DNA from: Bacteroidales bacterium
GTDB lineage: Bacteria > Bacteroidota > Bacteroidia > Bacteroidales > UBA12077
DNA: 64,000 bases
Direction of reading: 5' to 3'
Assembly (NCBI GenBank): GCA_028282785.1
Contig: JANQHE010000037.1
Span: forward strand, 124,001-188,000
Shown: one piece after another, positions 17,062 through 25,135 of the stretch
How the letters are laid out: each line of letters opens with the position of its first letter
How positions within the stretch are numbered: the stretch's first letter is position 1
The notes under the pieces: model-generated
The model's input: only the letters and a program-made list of their open reading frames with translations
The model's database searches: none
What the model was told of the DNA's origin: nothing
Made by a program: the position numbers and the translations under genes

Positions 17062-17943
17062 ATGGAAAGATTATATTCGCTTTTATTAATTATAGTAGTA
17101 ATTATAGTTCTTGTTTATTTTTTTAAGAAAATAGATAAGAAGAACTGGAAAAAACCTATTAAACATTTCCCCGTTAGTTGGCGAAAAATTCTGATTGAGA
17201 ATGTTTTTTTCTATCATAATCTGAATGCAGAGGAAAAAAAATTGTTTGAGTATAAAATTCATGAATTCTTAACTAACGTAAAAATTACCGGAGTAAAAAC
17301 CGAAGTAAATGAATATGACAGGATATTAGTGGCATCAAGTGCAATAATTCCAATTTTTGCTTTTCCTAATTGGCAGTATTTCAATTTAAATGAGGTTTTG
17401 TTATACCCTGGTATGTTTAATCAGGAATTTAAAACAACCGGAAAAGAACTTTCAATAGCAGGAATGGTTGGTACAGGATATATGGAGAGGAAAATGATTC
17501 TTTCAAAACAAGCACTTTATCATGGATTTAGAAATGAAACAGATAAGAAAAATACAGCAATTCATGAATTTGTTCATTTAATTGATAAAGCAGATGGAAA
17601 TATTGATGGTATACCGTCTCTCCTTCTTGAAAAGCAATATACCATTCCATGGATTGATTTAATACAAAAGAAAATTGAAGAAATATATGAAGGTAGTTCA
17701 GATATTAATCCTTATGGAGCAACAAATAAAACTGAGTTTTTTGCTGTTATAAGTGAGTATTTTTTTGAAAGACCCAAATTACTAAAACAGAAACATCCTG
17801 TACTTTACGGATTATTGGAAGAAATATTTGATCAGAAAATGGCTGGTAAACTTAAAAAGAAATACAGTAAAGAAATTAACAGGAATGATCCTTGCCCATG
17901 TGGGAATGGTAAAAAGTATAAGTATTGTTGTGGTAAAATATAA
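17062..17943 (+). CDS. M90 (MtfA-like) zinc peptidase with C-terminal SEC-C motif
   Basis: A 293-residue protein. An N-terminal membrane anchor (4-22) is followed by a domain matching the MtfA/M90 peptidases: 'ILVASSAIIPIFAFPNWQYF' and the zinc motif HEFVH at 168-172 with Glu residues in 'TEFFAVISEYFFE' as probable third ligand. The last 20 residues are a SEC-C zinc motif (NDPCPCGNGKKYKYCCG), as at the end of SecA, where it binds zinc and SecB/ribosomes. MtfA in E. coli binds the Mlc repressor; that role cannot be assumed here. The anchor plus SEC-C tail are additions to the basic family. The stop codon lies at the edge of a repeat element, and a TATTTTTG -7-like motif ends 5 bases before the ATG. 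Confidence 0.88.
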   Translation: MERLYSLLLIIVVIIVLVYFFKKIDKKNWKKPIKHFPVSWRKILIENVFFYHNLNAEEKKLFEYKIHEFLTNVKITGVKTEVNEYDRILVASSAIIPIFAFPNWQYFNLNEVLLYPGMFNQEFKTTGKELSIAGMVGTGYMERKMILSKQALYHGFRNETDKKNTAIHEFVHLIDKADGNIDGIPSLLLEKQYTIPWIDLIQKKIEEIYEGSSDINPYGATNKTEFFAVISEYFFERPKLLKQKHPVLYGLLEEIFDQKMAGKLKKKYSKEINRNDPCPCGNGKKYKYCCGKI

Positions 17944-18118
17944 AGAGGTTATCCAAAAAGTCTAATGGCCTACTTTGTGAAACTCTGCTTGCAGCAGGCA
18001 AGTTTGTGGTATAATTATAAAAAGCTGTTACACAGAGAACCACAAAGGAGGCACAGAGTTACTCAAAGTAAAAAACATGAACAAAATTCAACTATTCAGC
18101 TTTTTGGAAAACCTCTTT
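17942..18118. repeat. MITE-like element with 19-bp terminal inverted repeats
   Basis: AAAGAGGTTATCCAAAAAG (17942-17960) is repeated inverted as CTTTTTGGAAAACCTCTTT (18100-18118), 18 of 19 matching. Inside are a second inverted pair (CTACTTTGTGAAACTCTG / CAGAGTTACTCAAAGTA) and a third (TTTGTGGT / ACCACAAA), plus a small hairpin CTTGC-AGCAG-GCAAG. The 177-bp unit could fold as one long hairpin and codes for nothing. It overlaps the stop of the M90 peptidase gene and ends 9 bases before the stop of the convergent serine hydrolase gene. Confidence 0.7.
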
Positions 18119-18126
18119 ATTTAACT

Positions 18127-19869
18127 CTATTCCCTCTTAAGTAAATATCCCGAAAATCGTATTAATTCATTATTGTCTTCATCATATTCAACAGCCACAG
18201 AGTATCCTCCTTGTCTTCCTTTCCCCAGGACATAAGCCAATTCATTTGAAATAATTCCTAAACCTAAACTGATATCTTCTTCAACGTCCATTTTTACTGT
18301 AGTCTTAATTAACAGAACTCCGTTTTCTTTAACTATTTCGAAATTATCGAATATATTATAATCTCCATCCTTGTCATTTATTATCTCGTATGAACCAATT
18401 CTGTTTTCCCATGCCGTAGATATTTCAGGCTTTTCAAATTGACAACCAATAAGAGAAAGGCGGTTTCTTTTTATATCTTTCTGAAATAGTAAAATATCAT
18501 CATCGGTTTTTTTGAAAACAAAACGAACAGATTTCATTTTTACAGGAATAAATCCAAGAAGTTTAGCAACTGGCAAAAACTCATTATTTCCAGCATATAC
18601 CATATCAATTTTATTTCCTTGAATTGAAGTTATCAACTTATTCTTTTTAGTTTGTATCTGGTATACAGCTCCCGGTGTTGCATAATTTCCATTCCATGAA
18701 TCAAGTTCTTTTTTACGAATGAATTGCTTTTTAAATTTAATTTTCGATTCTGCTTCTTTTGTAATAGTTCCTTTTCTAATGTCTATTGCTTTTTTTAATA
18801 TTTCTGAAGATAACCTGCAAATCGAATTTCCATTATATGAATTGGTTAAAATAACAATTCCTAAGTTTTGTTCCGGACATATTTTAGCAATAGTTCTATG
18901 GTATCGGGTACCTCCTCCATGTTGATATATAGGATCATATCCTTCATGCTCCTCAATAAACCAGGCTATACCAATTTTTTGTAAACTACCTTCGTATAAT
19001 TTATCAAACTGCACTCTTTTCATTTCTTCAAATGTTTCAAGCTTTATTAAAGCCTCCTTTTCATCCATAAACGATGCTAAGAATTTTGACATATCTTTTA
19101 CATTTGATTTTATATCACCGGCTGGTATCGCCCTAAAAGGTATTTCATATCCTATTTCACCTTTTGCATCGTATGCTTCTGATAATTGAACAGCATGTGA
19201 TTCGTCGAAGTAGGAATTATTCATTCCAATCACATCAAATATATTAGTTTGAATGTACTGTTTATAGTTATTGTTGGATACATCTTCAACGATGCAACCT
19301 AATAAGTTAAATCCCGGATTTGAATACGCAAATACGGTATTTGGAGAATAGATTGTATATTCTTTATTTAAATGGTTAATTTCTTCAGTGAAATCTTCCG
19401 GATTGTATGATATTATTCCTTTCATTATGTCTGAAGGAAGGCCTGCAGTATGCGTCATTACATTTCTGATAGTAATATCATTAATAGATTTAAATCTTGT
19501 TTTCATGTTAAATCGAGGATAGGTTTTTATTACTGAATTATCTATGTTTAACATGTTTCTTTCATGTAGTTGCATTATCGCTGTACCTGTAAAAAGTTTT
19601 GTTATTGACCCAATTCTATATTCAGTTTCCGTAGTAGCTTTAAGGTCTTTTTCTGTATTAGCATAGCCAAATCCTTCTGACCAAATTATAGTATCACCAT
19701 CAAATAGAGCTATAGAAGCTCCAACTACCTTATTTTTTTTCATTTTCTTTTGAATTTCTTTTCGAAATTCTTCCATTAGTTCATTATAATCAGCTTGAGC
19801 ATTTATGTTTAACGTACTAACTAGTATTAATAAATTTATAACTAATATTTTGTATCTTATTGTTTTCAT
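18127..19869 (-). CDS. Secreted serine hydrolase (class C beta-lactamase-like)
   Basis: A 580-residue protein with a signal peptide (about 1-25, ending at INAQ). The beta-lactamase-related domain (about 30-370) has the catalytic SITK motif (88-91), a YSN triad in 'FAYSNPGFNLLG' and 'HGGGTRYHR' as the HxG-like third motif. The 200-residue C-terminal part is beta-rich, as in many Bacteroidota peptidase-like members (DUF3471-type), and lacks known catalytic residues. Likely substrates are D-amino acid peptides or esters; true beta-lactamase activity is not implied. It lies 29 bases downstream of the small secreted protein gene on the same strand. Confidence 0.9.
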   Translation of the reverse strand: MKTIRYKILVINLLILVSTLNINAQADYNELMEEFRKEIQKKMKKNKVVGASIALFDGDTIIWSEGFGYANTEKDLKATTETEYRIGSITKLFTGTAIMQLHERNMLNIDNSVIKTYPRFNMKTRFKSINDITIRNVMTHTAGLPSDIMKGIISYNPEDFTEEINHLNKEYTIYSPNTVFAYSNPGFNLLGCIVEDVSNNNYKQYIQTNIFDVIGMNNSYFDESHAVQLSEAYDAKGEIGYEIPFRAIPAGDIKSNVKDMSKFLASFMDEKEALIKLETFEEMKRVQFDKLYEGSLQKIGIAWFIEEHEGYDPIYQHGGGTRYHRTIAKICPEQNLGIVILTNSYNGNSICRLSSEILKKAIDIRKGTITKEAESKIKFKKQFIRKKELDSWNGNYATPGAVYQIQTKKNKLITSIQGNKIDMVYAGNNEFLPVAKLLGFIPVKMKSVRFVFKKTDDDILLFQKDIKRNRLSLIGCQFEKPEISTAWENRIGSYEIINDKDGDYNIFDNFEIVKENGVLLIKTTVKMDVEEDISLGLGIISNELAYVLGKGRQGGYSVAVEYDEDNNELIRFSGYLLKRE

Positions 19870-19898
19870 AATTTGTTGATTAATAACTTATAATATTT

Positions 19899-20513
19899 TT
19901 AAATAAATTGAATATTAATTTTCGGAGAATTGACAATATATTTTTCTTCCCCGATCCCTTCAAAAAAGTAATTTGTTCCTTTTGCTACGCCATTGCAAAT
20001 AACAGGTTTATCTAACGAATTACAGTTCAAATATTTTATCGATTCTTTTCTTAATATCAACATTGATTTTGATTCATTATTAAGAACTAACTCCTTGAAC
20101 CTACCATTTATATTGCATTCATCAGATGAATTTATTTCCACAGGAACATTTGCAGGAATTTTTATTCTGTAATGTAGTTTTTGAATATATGTTGAAACTC
20201 CTATAACATATAAACCGGTTCGTTCATTCATCGAAATATAAAGAACTCCATTTTTCATTTCTGATACTAATGTGGGCTCTTCCAGCTTATCTCTATTCGA
20301 AAATCCTATTACTTTACCTTTTTCAGTAAGTTTTAATTCACATTCTATTTCGTTCGATATGGAGTTTTCTACTTCGGTAAACCCATCTGTGGTAATAATT
20401 ACTTTCTTAACATTATCAACAGAGAAACGATAGTTATACTTTCTTTCATTTTGCGCTTTTATATTAAAAACTGCTGAAAGAATAATTGCTGTGGTAATAA
20501 TAAATGTTTTCAT
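19899..20513 (-). CDS. Secreted beta-rich protein, unknown function (DUF2807/DUF4097-like)
   Basis: A 204-residue protein with a signal peptide (1-20, 'MKTFIITTAIILSAVFNIKA'). The mature part alternates short beta strands and contains 'NNESKSMLILRKESIKYLNC', a pattern like the beta-helix 'GIN' or DUF4097 domains that Bacteroidota carry at the cell surface. I cannot identify it with certainty. It is transcribed with the serine hydrolase downstream and away from the LytS/LytTR pair that starts at 20748, from which it is divided by about 235 AT-rich bases, so control by that pair is plausible but unproven. Confidence 0.7.
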   Translation of the reverse strand: MKTFIITTAIILSAVFNIKAQNERKYNYRFSVDNVKKVIITTDGFTEVENSISNEIECELKLTEKGKVIGFSNRDKLEEPTLVSEMKNGVLYISMNERTGLYVIGVSTYIQKLHYRIKIPANVPVEINSSDECNINGRFKELVLNNESKSMLILRKESIKYLNCNSLDKPVICNGVAKGTNYFFEGIGEEKYIVNSPKINIQFI

Positions 20514-20713
20514 AGCTTTATTAAATAATATTTAATTTATGATTTCGATTCAAAAATCCGGCTTACTTATTGGTTTTACAAAAGAGATTGATAACTCTGG
20601 TAATATTATTTATCTATTAAACAATTAATTACTTATATATAACTTACATACTATTTTTATTAATTCACATAACAAAACATGATGTTCATACATTTATTAT
20701 TGAAATATGTAAC

Positions 20714-20742
20714 TTGAACATTATTTTTGTTATATAAATTTG
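20714..20742 (+). promoter_or_regulatory. Bacteroidota-type promoter of the LytS/LytTR pair
   Basis: TTG (20714-20716) is followed after 18 bases by TAAATTTG (20735-20742), matching the TTG-N~19-TAnnTTTG consensus of Bacteroidota sigma ABfA promoters. The ATG of the kinase lies only 6 bases after the -7 element, so transcription may start at or next to the start codon (leaderless mRNA). Confidence 0.6.
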
Positions 20743-20747
20743 GTAAA

Positions 20748-21812
20748 ATGAAAAGATCTCGCACAATAGAAATATTCTTACACATTGTATTTTGGGTTGC
20801 CTGGCCTTTTTTCATACTCCTTCAGGAACAAAACATCATGCTTGGTGTTTTCCAATCGCATGATTCTAACTTTATTATTCCAATTGTATATGGAACCCTG
20901 TTTAATATTTTTATTTCCTACTCTATTATTTTTTTTATTCTTCCGTACTATTTTAACAAAAGGAAATATGCGACTGGAATTATCGTTACTTTAGGATTTT
21001 ATATTGCCGTTTGTTTTTTAGAAGGTTTAGCGGATTATTTAATTCTTAAAACAATTTACTTTCCCCAAGGCTCGGGCAAAGCACTTGAACGTTTAGATGA
21101 TCAGATTTTCTTAGCTTCAGTCGTTCTAAACATCCCTTTTATATTATTGGCTTTTATTTATAGAATTACCAGTGACTGGAATAAAAATGAAAAGATTAAG
21201 CAGCAATTGAAAGAAGAAAAATTATCGAGTGAATTACAATTTTTAAAATCTCAGATTAATCCACATTTTCTGTTCAATACATTAAATAACTTATTCGGAA
21301 TAGCAAGACAAACAAATGCAATTCCGGTTGCAACCGGAATTTCTAAATTATCGAACTTAATGCGTTATATGCTTTATGATAGTGAAGTGGATAGAGTATC
21401 TCTTGAAAAAGAAGTAAATTACATTAGAGATTATATTGAATTACAAAAACTTAGAATTGATTCATTAAGTAATATTCATGTAAATACAAGTTTTGACAGG
21501 TATAATACAGATTTGAAAATTGCTCCTTTATTACTAATTCCTTTTGTTGAAAATGCTTTCAAGCACGGTATTTCAATTAAAGAAAATTCAGATATTAACA
21601 TTAACTTAAAAACTAATGAAAATACTGTTTTATTTAACGTTCGTAATACAATAAATAAATTTAAAAAGAACAGAAATGAAGAAAATAGTGGTTTTGGTTT
21701 AAAAAATGTACAAAAACGCCTTGATCTTTTATATCCTAATAATTATTCATTGGAAATCAATGATGATAATGTCCAATACAATGTATCTTTAGCTATTAAT
21801 ACACAAGTATGA
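20748..21812 (+). CDS. LytS/YehU-type sensor histidine kinase
   Basis: A 354-residue membrane kinase. I prefer the ATG at 20748 to a TTG seven codons upstream, which lies inside the promoter. Four hydrophobic segments (about 10-150) are followed by the His_kinase domain with the phosphorylated His in 'QINPHFLFNTLNNLFG', and an ATPase domain with 'LLLIPFVENAFKHGI' and 'SGFGLKNVQKRLDLLYP'. No extracellular sensor domain is present. Such kinases pair with LytTR regulators; the next gene overlaps by 4 bases (ATGA) and is one. The neighbouring divergent gene pair (secreted protein and serine hydrolase) could be a target. Confidence 0.93.
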   Translation: MKRSRTIEIFLHIVFWVAWPFFILLQEQNIMLGVFQSHDSNFIIPIVYGTLFNIFISYSIIFFILPYYFNKRKYATGIIVTLGFYIAVCFLEGLADYLILKTIYFPQGSGKALERLDDQIFLASVVLNIPFILLAFIYRITSDWNKNEKIKQQLKEEKLSSELQFLKSQINPHFLFNTLNNLFGIARQTNAIPVATGISKLSNLMRYMLYDSEVDRVSLEKEVNYIRDYIELQKLRIDSLSNIHVNTSFDRYNTDLKIAPLLLIPFVENAFKHGISIKENSDININLKTNENTVLFNVRNTINKFKKNRNEENSGFGLKNVQKRLDLLYPNNYSLEINDDNVQYNVSLAINTQV

Positions 21813-22531
21813 AACTAAAAGTAGTTGCTATAGACGATGAGCCTGTTGCTCTAAGTATAATAGAAGAATACTTAAAGAAAACACCATTTTTTGAATTAAA
21901 AGGCGTATTTACCGATTCTATTGAAGCATTAACATATGTACAGGAAAATTCGGTAGATTTAATTTTTTTAGACATCAATATGCCGGATTTAACAGGCTTG
22001 CAATTTTTGAATGCTTTGGAGAAAAAACCTTTGATTATTTTTACCACAGCATACTCCGAATATGCTGTAAAGAGCTATGATTACAAAGCTGTTGATTATT
22101 TATTAAAACCGATAGAGTTTGAAAGGTTTTTAAAAGCATCCTTAAGAGCAAAAGAAGAATTTAAATCAAAATACAATGCAACTACACGATCAAATATTAC
22201 ATTAACTGATAATTATACTACGGATCACATTTATGTAAAAAGTGGTACTGAGCTTCATAAATTATTGATCAATGAAATATTATACATAGAAGGTACAGGA
22301 AATTATATTTCAATAATCTCGAATAATAAACGTACCATGACATTGACAAAAATGTCGGAAATAATTGAACTGTTGCCCAAAACTAAATTTGTCAGGGTGC
22401 ATAAATCTTACATTGTTTCAATGAGTTATATTGAAAAAATAGAAAGACATCAGCTTACAATCAAAGATAAAAAGATACCGATAGGAATAACATATCGTGA
22501 AAGTTTTTTTAAGAACCTGGAAAATAACTAG
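21809..22531 (+). CDS. LytTR family response regulator
   Basis: A 240-residue regulator. The receiver has 'VVAIDDEPVALSIIEEYL', phosphorylated Asp in 'LIFLDINMPDLTGLQFL', and the 'FTTAYSEYAVKSYDYKAVDY' switch and Lys region typical of the LytTR group. The LytTR DNA-binding domain spans about 145-240: 'IYVKSGTELHKLLINEILYI', 'TGNYISI', 'FVRVHKSYIV'. It overlaps the kinase gene stop by 4 bases, which suggests coupled translation. Its targets usually have paired direct repeats; I did not find an obvious pair near the divergent genes. Confidence 0.94.
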   Translation: MKLKVVAIDDEPVALSIIEEYLKKTPFFELKGVFTDSIEALTYVQENSVDLIFLDINMPDLTGLQFLNALEKKPLIIFTTAYSEYAVKSYDYKAVDYLLKPIEFERFLKASLRAKEEFKSKYNATTRSNITLTDNYTTDHIYVKSGTELHKLLINEILYIEGTGNYISIISNNKRTMTLTKMSEIIELLPKTKFVRVHKSYIVSMSYIEKIERHQLTIKDKKIPIGITYRESFFKNLENN

Positions 22532-22586
22532 AAATATCCCAGGGCTCTCAACCCGAAATATCAGAAAATATAACTACTTAGAAAAT

Positions 22587-22943
22587 TTATTTCACTTTTG
22601 CTTTAAATATCACACTGGTTATTAACTCAATTAAAAATCCATAGATCATTCCCATTACGGCCGTTGCAACAAACATCATAACTGGCTCTCCTTCAGGAGA
22701 TAACATGCTACTAAATGCTAATGGAAAAGAAAATAGTAGTCCCAAAAGCAATCCATGTAATGCCCAATGAAATTTCAGGCTACTAATTCCAATAGCAAAG
22801 CCAATTAAAATCCGGCTCCAAATAATTTGTTCTTTGATAGCATAAGGCAAGTCCGCCCCACTGCTTGAAGCGAACAAAACACAAACTATACCGAATACTA
22901 AACCCGATAATGTAGCAATGATTATGCGTTTACCTTTTTTCAT
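22587..22943 (-). CDS. Small four-helix membrane protein, unknown function
   Basis: A 118-residue protein with four predicted membrane helices (about 7-25, 42-58, 62-80 and 88-112), rich in Gly, Ala and Phe ('IIATLSGLVFGIVCVLFASS', 'ALHGLLLGLLFSFPLAFSSM'). No motif is recognised. It stands alone between the two LytS/LytTR pairs. Its good start, Lys-rich termini and clean membrane pattern support a real gene. Proteins of this type are usually annotated only as hypothetical membrane proteins. Confidence 0.75.
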   Translation of the reverse strand: MKKGKRIIIATLSGLVFGIVCVLFASSSGADLPYAIKEQIIWSRILIGFAIGISSLKFHWALHGLLLGLLFSFPLAFSSMLSPEGEPVMMFVATAVMGMIYGFLIELITSVIFKAKVK

Positions 22944-23090
22944 AACTGATAAGTTTTTAGATTAAGGATCAGCAAATTATGAAAAAAAGGCGTTATTTTC
23001 AAGTTGAAAGTTTCAAATTTCAGATTTAGATTAAATGTTGAAGTTCCATGTTCAATATCAACAATTTCACTATTAAACCATGTAACCATT

Positions 23091-23846
23091 TTACTGATTT
23101 AACCATTCTTTAAAATCCTTAACGCGCTCCGTACTTACAATGGTTTCTTTTTCAAAAAGTGGAGTTAACTCTAATTTTATTCTTCGGCTAAACCATGTAT
23201 TCATCTTTTTAATACTATCCAAATGAACAATAACGCCACGGTTTATTCTGAAAAATTCATCGGGGTTTAAGGCACTGGTTAACTTCTCTAAAGTAGTATC
23301 AATTAAATAACGTTCTCCACCTTTTTCAACAAGGAAAGCATATTTTCCTTCGGCAAAAAAATAAGCAATATTCTCTACTAACACAGTTTTTATAGTATCA
23401 CCCTGAACTACTATAAAACGACTTTGATATTTCTTCTCACGCATATCTCCGATCATTTCCTTAAGAGCCGTGTAGTCAACTAAACTACCCCCTTTATGAT
23501 ATTCGTTAAACTTTTCATAGCTTGCCGCCAGATCAAATTTGTTTATTGGTTTTAAAAGATAATCAACGCTATTAACCTTAAACGCCTGAATTGCATACTG
23601 ATCGTAAGCTGTAGTAAAAATAATCGGAGTTTTTATTTCCACTTCATCAAAAATCCTGAAACATAAGCCATCAGATAAATGAATATCTAAGAAAATCAAG
23701 TCCGGTTTATTTTCTTGTAACCAACTTACTGCATTTCTTACCGATTCGATTTTTGCAGTAACATTAATGCCAGCATCAAGTTCTTTTAACTGCCTTTCTA
23801 ACTTTTCTGCAGCGTGTGTCTCGTCTTCTATGATAACAACGTTCAT
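23091..23846 (-). CDS. LytTR family response regulator (second pair)
   Basis: A 251-residue regulator. The receiver shows 'VVIIEDETHAAEKLERQL', phosphorylated Asp in 'LIFLDIHLSDGLCFRIF', 'FTTAYDQYAIQAFKVNSVDY' and 'LLKPINKFDL'; the LytTR domain (about 145-251) has 'FIVVQGDTIKTVLVENIAYF' and 'FFRINRGVIVHLDSIKKM'. It resembles the BtsR/YpdB group. Its start lies inside the end of the kinase gene, an overlap of 71 bases in a different frame, so the pair must be expressed together. Targets are unknown. Confidence 0.94.
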   Translation of the reverse strand: MNVVIIEDETHAAEKLERQLKELDAGINVTAKIESVRNAVSWLQENKPDLIFLDIHLSDGLCFRIFDEVEIKTPIIFTTAYDQYAIQAFKVNSVDYLLKPINKFDLAASYEKFNEYHKGGSLVDYTALKEMIGDMREKKYQSRFIVVQGDTIKTVLVENIAYFFAEGKYAFLVEKGGERYLIDTTLEKLTSALNPDEFFRINRGVIVHLDSIKKMNTWFSRRIKLELTPLFEKETIVSTERVKDFKEWLNQ

Positions 23847-24933
23847 GTTTACGTAAATTTTCAGTATTATCTGTAGTTTCTTTTTTCTCAGGTTTTAGCA
23901 AGGGGATATTAACAATAAACTCTTCTTCATTTTGCTGTACTTCCGGCATAATTCCAGCCAAATGAAAATAACGTTGTCGCAGGTTTGATAAACCAACTCC
24001 ATTAGAGTTATCTTCTTTTTCTCTCAACTGAATATTGTTCCGGATATACACTTTAAGATTATCTATATAGACATTAATTTTTAAAGGATGTTCCTTATCT
24101 ACGATATTGTGTTTTATTGCATTTTCCACTAACATTTGTAATGAGAAAGGGGCAATATAATATTCCATCATTTCCTTATCAATAACAATATTACATTCTA
24201 AACCTTCTTTAAATCTAACCTTTTGTAAATATAGATAAGCATTTAAAAATCCTAGTTCTTCTTCCAGGGTTACAACATTCTTTTCGCTAATATTCAACAC
24301 ATACCGATAAACGGAAGCAAATTCGCCAATAAACTCCTCTGCTTTATCCGGATTTGTATGTACCAACGAAGAAAGTACATTTAAACTATTAAATAAAAAA
24401 TGAGGATTTGCCTGGTTTCGCATGGCTTCTAGTTGTGATTCAACTTTTTCCTTTTTTAATTTTTCCGATAGAATTAAACTTTGCTTCCACTCATTAAAAA
24501 AATATGCTCCCTCAGTAATACTTAAAATAATTAATAGCATAACCATTCCTATACTAAATTCCTCAAATAATTGTTCCCTAAAGCTAAAATCGCACTTACA
24601 CCAGTCTAAATGAAGTTCATAAGTAAAAATTGCCATAAAATACATTGTAGTTAGCACCGTTGCTGTAGTCATTAGAAATTCTATTACAATACGTTTTTTT
24701 ACATTATTCCTCCATGGAAGCTTCTTTTCTAACCAGGAAATTTGTTGATAAATGACCAGAGCTAAGAATATTGTCACTCCTATTGATATAAAGAACCAAG
24801 TAAAAAAATCGCCAGGAGTACTTAATTTACTTATTCCAGTTTCAACTAATGACTTAGTATTGTAATATAATGGAGGAATAGTTCCTGCAATAATAATGAG
24901 TTTAAATTTATGCCATGTAAATTTCATCTTCAA
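23776..24933 (-). CDS. LytS-type sensor histidine kinase (second pair)
   Basis: A 385-residue kinase with four membrane segments in the first 160 residues, then a His_kinase domain with phosphorylated His in 'RNQANPHFLFNSLNVLSSLV' and an ATPase domain with 'SLQMLVENAIKHNIV' and 'NGVGLSNLRQRYFHLAG'. The recognised domain ends near 'FIVNIPLLKPE'; the last 40 residues are basic and low in hydrophobics (CYHRRRDTRCRKVRKAVKRT) because they are read through the start of the regulator gene in another frame. That tail is probably not functional. Confidence 0.92.
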   Translation of the reverse strand: MKMKFTWHKFKLIIIAGTIPPLYYNTKSLVETGISKLSTPGDFFTWFFISIGVTIFLALVIYQQISWLEKKLPWRNNVKKRIVIEFLMTTATVLTTMYFMAIFTYELHLDWCKCDFSFREQLFEEFSIGMVMLLIILSITEGAYFFNEWKQSLILSEKLKKEKVESQLEAMRNQANPHFLFNSLNVLSSLVHTNPDKAEEFIGEFASVYRYVLNISEKNVVTLEEELGFLNAYLYLQKVRFKEGLECNIVIDKEMMEYYIAPFSLQMLVENAIKHNIVDKEHPLKINVYIDNLKVYIRNNIQLREKEDNSNGVGLSNLRQRYFHLAGIMPEVQQNEEEFIVNIPLLKPEKKETTDNTENLRKHERCYHRRRDTRCRKVRKAVKRT

Positions 24934-25135
24934 ATAATTATCTTTCTCAAATTAACAAAAATTTATCGAACTTTAATTTTCCAAATGTTTAGTATACTTA
25001 TTTTCTGTTTTAAAGTTTTGTTGATATTGGTATTCATGACCATTGGGTTATTGAAATTTCGGACAATAGTTATACATTAATCCATGGCTCTATTATTCCA
25101 TCAGCCTATTAACCCATCTTCCCGCTTTCATATAT

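Noticed and set aside
18127-19869. Antibiotic resistance beta-lactamase
   Set aside because: The protein is far longer than class C enzymes, and the motifs fit the broad serine hydrolase/peptidase family, so resistance is not supported.
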